Assembly (NCBI GenBank): GCA_020629545.1
Contig: JAHDDC010000028.1
Span: 1 to 38,835, forward strand
Direction of reading: 5' to 3'
DNA length: 38,835 bases
Source of the DNA: Hellea sp.
GTDB taxonomy: Bacteria > Pseudomonadota > Alphaproteobacteria > Caulobacterales > Maricaulaceae
The position numbers and the translations under genes are program-made. This document shows positions 32,333 through 38,835 of this stretch, piece by piece. The notes under the pieces are model-generated. The model made no database searches. It worked only from the letters and a program-made list of their open reading frames with translations, and was not told the origin of the DNA. How positions within the stretch are numbered: position 1 is the stretch's first letter; the number at the start of each line of letters is the position of its first letter.

Positions 32333-33805
32333 GTGCCTGAGCTGGACATATCACGAAAAAAAGTCGCCCCGGGCATCGAGCAATCTCTGGCCAAGGCCAG
32401 CTCACCTTCGACCCCTCAAAGCCTCTATGTCAAACGCGAAAAGCTTTATCCCAAAAAGGCCAAGGGCATGTTTCGAAATCTACGCTGGTTGGCTTTGTTC
32501 GTCCTGTTGGGAATCTACTATTTTGTCCCCTGGATAAGATGGGATCGCGGTCCGGGCCAACCAGATCAGGCCGTTCTGGTCGATTTCGAAAATGCCAGGT
32601 TTTATTTTTTCTTTATCGAAATCTGGCCGCAGGAAGTTTACTATATAACGGGTCTCCTTATCCTGGCCGCTTTGGGCCTGTTCCTGGTTACAGCTCTATT
32701 TGGTCGTGTCTGGTGTGGATATGCGTGTCCACAAACCATCTGGACTGATTTGTTTATTGCTGTTGAGCGTTTTTTTGAAGGCGACCGTAATGCTAGAATT
32801 AAGCTGGACCGCGCGCCTTGGAGCCTGGGTAAATTCTCCAAAAAGGCCGGGAAACATATTGTCTGGGTCATAATTGCGGCATTAACAGGCGGCGCTTGGA
32901 TATTATATTTTCATGACGCTCCGACCATTGCGCGCGATTTTTTAACCGGTCACGCGGCTATGACATCTTATGTTTTCGCGGCTCTGTTGACATTTACGAC
33001 CTATACGCTTGCTGGTCATATGCGCGAGCAGGTCTGCACCTATATGTGCCCATGGCCCCGCATACAGGCGGCCATGATTGACGAGGAAGCGCTAAATGTC
33101 ACTTATCGGTATGACCGGGGCGAGCCGCGTGGGGCTCACAAGAAAGGCTCGTCTTGGGAAGGTCGCGGAGATTGTATTGATTGTCGGCAATGCGTTGCGG
33201 TCTGCCCTGTGGGGATCGATATTAGAAAAGGCTTGCAACTGGAATGCATAGGTTGTGCGCTTTGTATCGACGCCTGCAATGTCATTATGGATAAAATTGA
33301 CCGGCCGAGAAATCTCATTGCCTACGATACAGATCAGAACATTCAAAGGCGCCTGAAAGGCGAGAAATCCAAGTTTAACTTAGTCCGGGCCCGGACCCTA
33401 ATATATGCCGTTCTTTTCGGGTTCGTCGGTCTGTTTATGCTATATGCGCTCCTCAATCGAACGACACTGGACATGAATGTTTTGCGGGATCGACAGCCCA
33501 ATTTTGTTCAGCTGTCGGATGGTACTGTTCGCAATGGATATACGCTCAAAGTATTAAACAAGGCTACGCATAAGCGTCAGTTGGACCTTTCAATCCTGGG
33601 TTTGTCAGCGTCAGACATCAATGTCATCGGACAGGACAATTTGCAATTAGAGGCCCCCGCAGATGAAACCATTGAGTTTCGCCTCTATATTGCTGCAGAC
33701 CCGAAAACTGTCTCAGGTCAAAAAACCGATTACTGGATCGTTCTAAAAGATATTGAAACGAATGCGGAGCGTCAGGTCAGAGCCGTATTTGTCAGTGGAG
33801 ATTAG
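32333..33805 (+). CDS. ccoG: CcoG/FixG, polyferredoxin-type copper reductase for cbb3 assembly
   Basis: A 490-residue membrane protein. It has about five hydrophobic helices, a GRVWCGYACPQTIWTD motif, two [4Fe-4S] ferredoxin sites (C281, C284, C287 and C291 in CIDCRQCVAVCPVGID; C305, C308, C311 and C315 in CIGCALCIDACNVIMD), and a C-terminal immunoglobulin-like FixG domain (about 380-490). CcoG reduces Cu(II) to Cu(I) for delivery to the CuB site. A GTG start at 32333 is used, 16 bases after ccoP; no nearby ATG gives a better N-terminus. Confidence 0.93.
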   Translation: MPELDISRKKVAPGIEQSLAKASSPSTPQSLYVKREKLYPKKAKGMFRNLRWLALFVLLGIYYFVPWIRWDRGPGQPDQAVLVDFENARFYFFFIEIWPQEVYYITGLLILAALGLFLVTALFGRVWCGYACPQTIWTDLFIAVERFFEGDRNARIKLDRAPWSLGKFSKKAGKHIVWVIIAALTGGAWILYFHDAPTIARDFLTGHAAMTSYVFAALLTFTTYTLAGHMREQVCTYMCPWPRIQAAMIDEEALNVTYRYDRGEPRGAHKKGSSWEGRGDCIDCRQCVAVCPVGIDIRKGLQLECIGCALCIDACNVIMDKIDRPRNLIAYDTDQNIQRRLKGEKSKFNLVRARTLIYAVLFGFVGLFMLYALLNRTTLDMNVLRDRQPNFVQLSDGTVRNGYTLKVLNKATHKRQLDLSILGLSASDINVIGQDNLQLEAPADETIEFRLYIAADPKTVSGQKTDYWIVLKDIETNAERQVRAVFVSGD

Positions 33806-33807
33806 AT

Positions 33808-34287
33808 TTGAACACTATCGAGAAACCTGAAAAAGAGCTAACTGGGAAACATGTTTTAGCTATGCTGCTTGTGTTTTTTGGCGTGATGCTATGCGTCAAT
33901 ATCTTCTTCACTGTCATGGCCGTTCAATCCTTTAGCGGTGAGGATGTACCGCGCTCTTATCGGCAGGGGCTTGAATATAATCGGACACTGCATAGTAGGG
34001 CCGTGCAAAACGCATTAGGCTGGAGCGCGCATGTCAATGCGCTCGATGAAAAGCTCTTCGTTGAATTCAGAGATAGGGACGGGGAGCGCCTTTCGAATCT
34101 TGGGCTGACGGGGGTTTTGCGTCACCCAGCGACGCTTTCCAATGATCAAATCCTCCAATTTGAACAAACGGCAAACGGACGTTTCGAAGCGAAAATCTTT
34201 GGTTTGAAAGGAAAATGGGTCCTGAAAGGCGAGGCCACATCCGAAAATGAAATCTTTCAGTTTGAATATGAGTTATGGCTACAATAG
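33808..34287 (+). CDS. ccoH: CcoH/FixH, cbb3 oxidase assembly protein
   Basis: A 159-residue protein with one N-terminal membrane helix (VLAMLLVFFGVMLCVNIFFT) and a periplasmic FixH domain, including GEDVPRSYRQGLEYN, a typical FixH stretch. It is needed for assembly of the NOP complex. The start is TTG at 33808, supported by GTGGAG seven bases before and by spacing just after ccoG (2 bases). Its last codons overlap ccoI by 13 bases, so ccoI is translationally coupled. Confidence 0.9.
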   Translation: MNTIEKPEKELTGKHVLAMLLVFFGVMLCVNIFFTVMAVQSFSGEDVPRSYRQGLEYNRTLHSRAVQNALGWSAHVNALDEKLFVEFRDRDGERLSNLGLTGVLRHPATLSNDQILQFEQTANGRFEAKIFGLKGKWVLKGEATSENEIFQFEYELWLQ

Positions 34288-36503
34288 CCCGGCTTGATAC
34301 GAAAGCGGGATGTCCGTCTGGACTGCAATCGGAACCGCCAAGCCTCTCCGATCCATTTGCAGAGAAAACTGATTTGTCGTCTTTCGTTAGGCGTCAGAAT
34401 GGGAAAAGCAGCCTGGAGCTTATGGTTCAAGGTGCTCATTGCGGGGGTTGCGTTTCCAAGATTGAGCATGGATTTCGGGCTCTTAACGGGGTGATATCGG
34501 CCCATATGAATTTAACGACCATGAGGCTTAGAATCGAATGGGACGATGAAAAACTCAGCGCCCAAACCTTTATTCCTAGACTTAAGCAACTGGGGTTTAG
34601 CGCGGCTCCCTATGAAATAACGCAAATTCAACAGCAGGTTCAAAACCGGCAAAAGCAACTCCTAAAAGCCATGTCTGTGGCCGGCTTTGCAGCCATGAAT
34701 GTCATGCTTATGTCTATCGCGGTGTGGAGCGCCCCGGATATGAAGCCTTCAACTTTGTCATTGTTCCACTGGTTGTCGGCATTCATCGCATTACCGGCTG
34801 TCATCTATTCAGGCCGCATATTCATTAGTTCAGCCATAAAGGCGCTTAAGACCGGTCGCACAAATATGGATGTTCCGATTTCCCTAGCTTTAATTCTGGC
34901 TTGCGCACTGAGCGTTTACGAAACGATTTTTCACAACCCAGATACATATTTTGATGCTGCCGTCATGTTGCTGTTCCTTTTATTAGTTGGTCGATATTTA
35001 GATGCACGTTTGCGACGGAAAACCGGGGAGGCGGCTGAAAAACTCATCGCCTTAAAAGCCCGATCCGCAACCCGTATATTAAGCAATGGAGAGCTCGAAA
35101 CCATTGCGACGACCCATGTAAATCCTGGCGATATATTATTAATTCCTGTTGGGCAATCAGTGCCGGTCGATGGTGTTATCATCGAAGGCCGCTCAGAAAT
35201 TGACAGCCAAATCGTGACCGGTGAAACAAAACCTGAGTTAAAATCCGTTGGTGATGATCTATTCTCGGGGACTATCAATTTGACGGGCCCGCTCAAAATC
35301 AGAGCCATTGCCCGGGATGAGAATTCTTTATTGTCCGAAATATCACAACTCGTTGCTCTGGGCGAGCAAAGTAAAAGTCGGTTCGTCAACATTGCTGACC
35401 GGGCAGCACGCTTATATGTTCCAATCGTGCATACGCTAGCGGCTTTGACCTTTTTGGGTTGGTTGCTTGCTGGGGCCGACTTACGGACAGCCTCTCTATG
35501 TGCGATTGCCGTATTAATCATTACATGCCCCTGCGCCCTCGGCCTGGCCGTGCCAGCCGTGCAAATTGTGGCCAGCGGACGTTTATTTGCCCAGGGTATT
35601 TTGTTGAAATCGGGCGACGCCTTGGAGCGCCTGGCCAAAGTTAATCATGTGGTTTTTGACAAAACCGGCACACTGACTACTGGTGAGTTTGAGTTAATAA
35701 ATGAAAGCGAAATTTCGCAACAAGATCTGGCCTTAGCTGCAGCCTTGTGTCGACATTCACGCCATCCCGTTGCAAGGGCTTTAAGCAAATTCAGATCGCC
35801 TCATATCCAGATTGAAAACGTCGTGGAAGAGCCCGGTCGCGGCCTTAGTGGCACCTATAAAGGGAAAGCCGTTCATTTTATGGCCAGCCACAATCAGAAT
35901 AACACAACCCATGAAACCTATACAGAGAGCAGTCTGGTTATCTCTGGCCAGCCTCCCATTGTTTTTCTATTCCAGGATGAAGTCCGCGAGAGCTCCAGCG
36001 AAACAATCACTGAGTTGAGAGAGCAGGGAGTGTCAATGGAAATCCTCTCCGGCGACAAGGACGTAATCGTTAAGCAAGTGGCAAGTAAAATCGGACTTGA
36101 ACAGGCCACAGGTCAGTCGTCACCCGCTGCGAAAAATGAGCGGCAGGATATTCTGACAAAGACTGGAAAATTGTCTCTCATGGTTGGAGACGGCATTAAT
36201 GATGCGCCAGCTCTGGCGAATGCCTATGTCTCGGCCAGCCTCGCCAATGGATCAGATATCAGCCGAGCGGCCGCTGATATCATCTTACAAAGTGATGACC
36301 TCACCAGGATTCCGCGCGCTGTCGACATCGCCAAAAAATCCGAGCAAAGAAAAAAAGAAAATCTGGGATTCGCCATTGTTTACAATCTTTGCGCCATCCC
36401 GTTGGCTGTATTGGGCTTTGTGAATCCGCTGATCGCAGCTCTGGCCATGTCCGGCTCGTCTTTAATTGTTACCCTTAATGCATTGAGAATGAGGCGCGCA
36501 TGA
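34275..36503 (+). CDS. ccoI: CcoI/FixI, copper-exporting P1B-ATPase for cbb3 assembly
   Basis: A 742-residue P-type ATPase. The N-terminal heavy-metal domain carries C56 and C59 in QGAHCGGCVSKIEHG. The membrane metal site is CPC at 418-420 in ITCPCALGLAVP. The phosphorylated Asp462 is in VFDKTGTLTTGEF. The P1B His-Pro motif is CRHSRHPVARAL, and GDGINDAP starts at residue 638. It exports Cu(I) for the CuB centre. It overlaps ccoH by 13 bases at the start and ends in an ATGA overlap with ccoS. Confidence 0.95.
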   Translation: MATIARLDTKAGCPSGLQSEPPSLSDPFAEKTDLSSFVRRQNGKSSLELMVQGAHCGGCVSKIEHGFRALNGVISAHMNLTTMRLRIEWDDEKLSAQTFIPRLKQLGFSAAPYEITQIQQQVQNRQKQLLKAMSVAGFAAMNVMLMSIAVWSAPDMKPSTLSLFHWLSAFIALPAVIYSGRIFISSAIKALKTGRTNMDVPISLALILACALSVYETIFHNPDTYFDAAVMLLFLLLVGRYLDARLRRKTGEAAEKLIALKARSATRILSNGELETIATTHVNPGDILLIPVGQSVPVDGVIIEGRSEIDSQIVTGETKPELKSVGDDLFSGTINLTGPLKIRAIARDENSLLSEISQLVALGEQSKSRFVNIADRAARLYVPIVHTLAALTFLGWLLAGADLRTASLCAIAVLIITCPCALGLAVPAVQIVASGRLFAQGILLKSGDALERLAKVNHVVFDKTGTLTTGEFELINESEISQQDLALAAALCRHSRHPVARALSKFRSPHIQIENVVEEPGRGLSGTYKGKAVHFMASHNQNNTTHETYTESSLVISGQPPIVFLFQDEVRESSSETITELREQGVSMEILSGDKDVIVKQVASKIGLEQATGQSSPAAKNERQDILTKTGKLSLMVGDGINDAPALANAYVSASLANGSDISRAAADIILQSDDLTRIPRAVDIAKKSEQRKKENLGFAIVYNLCAIPLAVLGFVNPLIAALAMSGSSLIVTLNALRMRRA

Positions 36504-36652
36504 CGGCTGTTTTATGGTTGATCCCCATAGCATTTTTAATCGGCCTGGCCGGGCTCTACGCGTTTTTCTGGAGCGTCAAGACAGGGCAGTTTGAGGATCC
36601 GGAGGGCGACGCTGAGCGGATACTAAAAAATGACGATTACCCTTTGGGATAA
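36500..36652 (+). CDS. ccoS: CcoS/FixS, small cbb3 assembly protein
   Basis: A 50-residue protein starting at the ATGA shared with the ccoI stop: MTAVLWLIPIAFLIGLAGLY. It has one membrane helix and then AFFWSVKTGQFEDPEGDAER, the conserved WS...GQF.D..GDA.R signature of CcoS. It is needed for cofactor insertion into CcoN. It closes the operon. Its 3' end overlaps the convergent gene on the other strand by 16 bases. Confidence 0.94.
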   Translation: MTAVLWLIPIAFLIGLAGLYAFFWSVKTGQFEDPEGDAERILKNDDYPLG

Positions 36653-36897
36653 AGCTTTTGTTTAATCTTTTCGTCCTTGTTGCGGCAAATGACATGGCAG
36701 GCATTCAAATTGTTACCGTCATCTTGATCGGGGCGTTTTGGGCTGTCGCCTAAGTCAATAAATATCGAATTTCCGAAACAGGTTGTCGCCCAAAACCCCC
36801 CTTTGTTTTGAAGGTCATCATTTTCACGTTCGTTCCCATGTAGCGGTATTGGCATAAAAAAGAGACCCATTACGACAATATAACTAATGCTATTCAT
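36637..36897 (-). CDS. Small secreted protein with CHxxC motif
   Basis: An 86-residue protein with a signal peptide (MNSISYIVVMGLFFMPIPLHG) and a short mature part ending NACHVICRNKDEKIKQ. The CHVIC spacing could hold a metal or form a disulfide; it is not a c-type haem site, which would be CxxCH. I do not recognise a named family. It overlaps the upstream receiver-like gene by 8 bases, so it belongs to that FixK-controlled transcript. It converges with ccoS, overlapping it by 16 bases. Adjacent location to the cbb3 genes hints at an envelope or copper role, as inference only. Confidence 0.68.
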   Translation of the reverse strand: MNSISYIVVMGLFFMPIPLHGNERENDDLQNKGGFWATTCFGNSIFIDLGDSPKRPDQDDGNNLNACHVICRNKDEKIKQKLYPKG

Positions 36898-37282
36898 TGA
36901 TTGGATAAATCTGGTTCTTTAAGCGTTGGACGGATATATTAAAATCACCTGCCGAAAAAGGTTGTGACAAAATTTCTACGCGGCTGGTTGAAAAAACATC
37001 AGACGTCAAAATCGGCGAGGACTCGGCGCAGGTCATAAGAATGCTTGGGCGGTCCTCTGTTTTTATTAGTTTGTCTGCAAATTGAAAGACGTGTGGATCG
37101 TTGTGGTTTAGATTGAATACTAATATGTCACTGATTTTTATATGGGGTGCTGCCAAAAATTTATCATAGTCAATGTGCCGGTCGACCCGCCAATCATAAG
37201 ATTCCAATAAATGCCCCAAGGCTTCGGAGATGTCTCCATTGCATTCAATTATGTGAAATGTTGAATTTGCAAACTTGTCCAT
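36890..37282 (-). CDS. Pseudo-receiver protein (degenerate CheY fold)
   Basis: A 130-residue protein with the receiver pattern but altered chemistry. The first strand is FHIIECNGDISEALGHLL, with one acidic residue displaced. The acceptor position in ILVFNLNHND is Asn instead of Asp. The conserved Lys-Pro in EILSQPFSAGDF is Gln-Pro. It therefore probably cannot be phosphorylated in the normal way and may act by protein-protein contact. The ATG at 37282 has no ribosome-binding site and is 42 bases from the centre of a perfect FixK box, with TAGAAT between, so a leaderless transcript is likely. It resembles 18956-19309 in size and role. Confidence 0.68.
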   Translation of the reverse strand: MDKFANSTFHIIECNGDISEALGHLLESYDWRVDRHIDYDKFLAAPHIKISDILVFNLNHNDPHVFQFADKLIKTEDRPSILMTCAESSPILTSDVFSTSRVEILSQPFSAGDFNISVQRLKNQIYPINE

Positions 37283-37317
37283 TGTACGTTCATTCTAAAA
37301 TCAAAACCCGCAAATTA

Positions 37318-37331
37318 TTGACTTTGATCAA
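37318..37331 (-). promoter_or_regulatory. FixK/Fnr box, TTGATCAAAGTCAA on the minus strand
   Basis: Exact consensus match centred 42 bases upstream of the pseudo-receiver ATG, with a TAGAAT -10-like element at the correct place between them. It is the rightmost copy seen in the window. Confidence 0.82.
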
Positions 37332-38064
37332 TTAACAACATTTTTGGAAAACTCTTAAAAGCCAAACGAATATTTCGTGTGATTGGCGCTTGAGTTCTCC
37401 TGGCATTCGTTTTCGCTTGAGGCGCAAACTATTCCTCAGCTTTGCTTTCGGGCCCGCCTTTTCCACTGCGCCGACCGTGGTCGGCCTTTGGCGCAGAGGC
37501 GCGCGGGCGAATCCGCCGTAAGCGTTTTCCACTTCACTGCTCGCTTTGCTCGGCCTCATAGGGGGTGCTTGCGCTCGGCGTGACGTTTGGTTTTAGTGTT
37601 TTTAATAGGTGGGCTATTTTTTATCGGATCCCGTCGAAATATGCGTATCTGCAACTTTATACTCTAACTGGCTCATTGAAATGAATTTTGGGGCTTTGGG
37701 GCGGTGCGGGTGGCTGCAATCGTGTCATGTGGGGACCGGAAGAACCGCCGCGAAGACCCTTTAGCGTGTATTTCTAGAAATTTTCAGTTTTGCGGTCAGG
37801 TGGTAAAGTAATGCTCTGATGTGTATTTAGTGCTGCATGCATCTTTGCTAAATACTTAACTCAATATTCATAGTGATTAAAAGTTAACGGAGATCGGGCC
37901 AGGTTTTGACCTGTTTGTTAAAAGATTTGAGATAGTTTCTTAAGTGCCCCAATGAGCGAAGATGGTCTTCAGCGGGATGTGTGGGATTATGTGGGTATAC
38001 CGAATTCAGGCCATCTTCGTCTCTCTCTTTTGATTTGATAGGGTAAATGGTTTGGAGTTGGGTT
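37332..38064. other. Long non-coding stretch with strong inverted repeats
   Basis: No convincing gene in about 730 bases. The part 37383-37600 is richer in GC than its surroundings and folds strongly: CTGCGCC (37466-37472) pairs with GGCGCAG (37490-37496), enclosing GACC-GT-GGTC, and GCCGACC/GGTCGGC is an alternative stem. Reading frames there (for instance 37332-37559 minus) look like by-products of the repeat. Further right, CGAAGATGG (37957-37965) pairs with CCATCTTCG (38011-38019), followed by TCTCTCTCTTTT. This could be a leader structure or weak terminator before the ORF at 38065. The middle (37620-37900) shows nothing definite. Confidence 0.5.
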
Positions 38065-38316
38065 ATGGGCTACCGATCTGACATTGTTGATAAAGTTCAG
38101 CTGTTTCTGGCGTCACAATATGCAGGCGTGCAGTCTTTGAGGCGTGATCTGACAGAAGTTTCGAAAGCGGCCTTACAATTGGGCTATGGCGATCCTTTTG
38201 ATAAGGAACAAAAGGCCATTAATGATCTTCTGTGCCAAACAGGTGCCAGTGATCAGGTCTGTTTGACTGTTTGGGCCTATTATCATGATATGAAGTTGAA
38301 TAAGACTGCTGTTTAG
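38065..38316 (+). CDS. Small protein of unknown function
   Basis: An 83-residue soluble protein: MGYRSDIVDKVQLFLASQYA, helical, then LRRDLTEVSKAALQLGYGDP and a Cys pair in CQTGASDQVC. I do not recognise a family. GGAG lies seven bases before the ATG at 38065. An in-frame ATG at 38047 would add six residues (MVWSWV) with a weaker site. Upstream is a long inverted repeat. No terminator directly follows; the nearest is at 38645. It is plausible as a gene because of its composition and ribosome-binding site, but not certain. Confidence 0.55.
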   Translation: MGYRSDIVDKVQLFLASQYAGVQSLRRDLTEVSKAALQLGYGDPFDKEQKAINDLLCQTGASDQVCLTVWAYYHDMKLNKTAV

Positions 38317-38644
38317 ACTGAGCGTCGATCCTTCGGCTAGGTCGCCCAGGTTGACTTAAGTGTCATAGATATTTCTATTTTTTAAAATCAGTTTGAATTA
38401 CGTGATGCTCCCTCCTCGGTGGCCGGGTGTGGGCGGTCGGCCAGTCTGGCGCCGGGCAGACCCTGCACCAGAGCTTTGGGTCTAAGGTCGTCTGGTTTGT
38501 CTTTGTTTTGCACCAAAATACTGGCCCATCGGCGCATCACGCGCCTGGTTACGATATGCGGAAAAAGATCTTGAGGATTATCTCATTTGCTCAAGGGCAG
38601 AAATGACCGCTGAATATCAATGATATAGGTTCAAATTGCCCACC
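38317..38644. other. Intergenic stretch with a possible gene remnant on the minus strand
   Basis: No complete gene. On the minus strand an open stretch (about 38588 down to 38394) reads DNPQDLFPHIVTRRVMRRWA, then KPDDLRPKALVQGLPGARLA and HPATEEGASR, with GC-rich codons unlike the surroundings. It has no plausible ribosome-binding site and no family I know. It may be a remnant, or chance. Confidence 0.35.
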
Positions 38645-38669
38645 AAGGAAGGCATCGCCTTCCTTTTTT
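38645..38669 (+). terminator. Intrinsic terminator
   Basis: Stem AAGGAAGGC, loop ATC, stem GCCTTCCTT, followed directly by TTTT. Orientation is for a plus-strand transcript; the nearest plus-strand gene ends 329 bases earlier at 38316. Confidence 0.85.
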
Positions 38670-38787
38670 GATTCCGTTTCAATAATTGCAAAATTGGGCC
38701 CCGTGCTTACTATGTGCTTACTGGAGCAATTTTTCTGAGTTGACAAAAAAAGCGAACTCTGTAAATCATTGATTTAGTTGGGAAAAA

Positions 38788-38835
38788 TGGTGCCGCGAGG
38801 GAGAATTGAACTCCCGACCTCATCATTACCAATGA
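38788..38835 (-). tRNA. tRNA-Thr (GGT anticodon), 3' part, cut by window edge
   Basis: Read leftwards from the window end, the sequence gives an anticodon loop TTGGTAA with a TGATG stem side, variable loop AGGTC, T-arm GGGAG-TTCAATT-CTCCC, acceptor TCGCGGC, discriminator A and an encoded CCA. The D-arm and 5' acceptor strand lie outside the window. The anticodon GGT reads threonine ACC/ACU codons. tRNA 3' ends are common integration sites. No second copy of this end is seen inside the window. Confidence 0.9.

Noticed and set aside
34931..35638. 235-codon minus-strand frame within ccoI
   Set aside because: It is a shadow of the P-type ATPase gene, which has all catalytic motifs in the other strand's frame.
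37332..37559. 75-codon minus-strand frame in the GC-rich hairpin segment
   Set aside because: It is arginine- and alanine-rich as expected from translated repeats, starts without a ribosome-binding site and ends inside the promoter region of the pseudo-receiver.
38740..38767. TTGACA...TAAATC as a plus-strand promoter before the tRNA
   Set aside because: It points plus-strand, opposite to the tRNA, has a poor -10, and no plus-strand gene follows within the window.
1..38835. CRISPR array, rRNA operon or plasmid/phage origin
   Set aside because: No regularly spaced direct repeats, rRNA-like sequence or iteron cluster were seen on reading through the window.

Overview
The window is about 38.8 kb of moderate-GC DNA that reads as the chromosome of a free-living alphaproteobacterium. 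The pointers are a FixL-FixJ-FixK oxygen cascade, a ccoNOQP-ccoGHIS cbb3 oxidase locus, a FixK-type Crp/Fnr protein without an iron-sulfur cysteine cluster, and an alphaproteobacterial-style chorismate mutase start at the left edge. I cannot place it below class level.

Layout. 1-2.6 kb: start of a chorismate mutase gene, an RHS/YD-repeat remnant, and an aminotransferase-cupin pair. 2.8-4.9 kb: a debris zone with a short-chain dehydrogenase cut by an IS3-family remnant, an unidentified reading frame with an internal stop, and the C-terminal stub of a tyrosine recombinase with a damaged active site. 4.9-28.7 kb: a dense block of stress and low-oxygen genes: CPA2 antiporter, VIT transporter, ExoD, phospholipase-D/cardiolipin synthase, FixK, FixJ, FixL, flavodoxin-fold oxidoreductase, PRPP-synthetase-like protein, Hsp20, two tandem universal stress proteins, hemerythrin, ATP-grasp enzyme, class II amidotransferase, LOV-like hybrid kinase and a JmjC/cupin_8 protein. 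28.8-36.7 kb: the complete cbb3 oxidase structural and assembly operon, including ccoQ and ccoS, which are too short for most gene callers. 36.6-37.3 kb: a small secreted protein and a degenerate receiver protein. 37.3-38.8 kb: mostly non-coding DNA with strong hairpins, one small ORF, an intrinsic terminator and the 3' half of a tRNA-Thr.

The unifying signal is an Fnr/FixK box, TTGAY-N4-RTCAA. I find 11 exact copies and 3 one-mismatch copies, all between genes except one that overlaps a stop codon. About 0.15 exact copies would be expected by chance in this length. A GTACGTAG site resembling the FixJ target lies upstream of fixK. The sequence therefore supports a local cascade FixL (haem O2 sensor) to FixJ to FixK to many neighbouring promoters. 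Usp, Hsp20, PRPP synthetase, hemerythrin and cbb3 oxidase together look like a Gram-negative counterpart of a hypoxic dormancy regulon.

The most novel element is a pair of homologous, apparently non-coding RNAs of about 150 nt (22307-22459 and 27427-27576). Each starts about 40 bp downstream of the centre of a perfect FixK box. Each carries a small 5' hairpin with a covarying base pair, a conserved central block, and a long 3' stem ending at a T-rich stretch. They look like FixK-activated small RNAs, functionally comparable to FnrS of enterics but unrelated in sequence as far as I can see.
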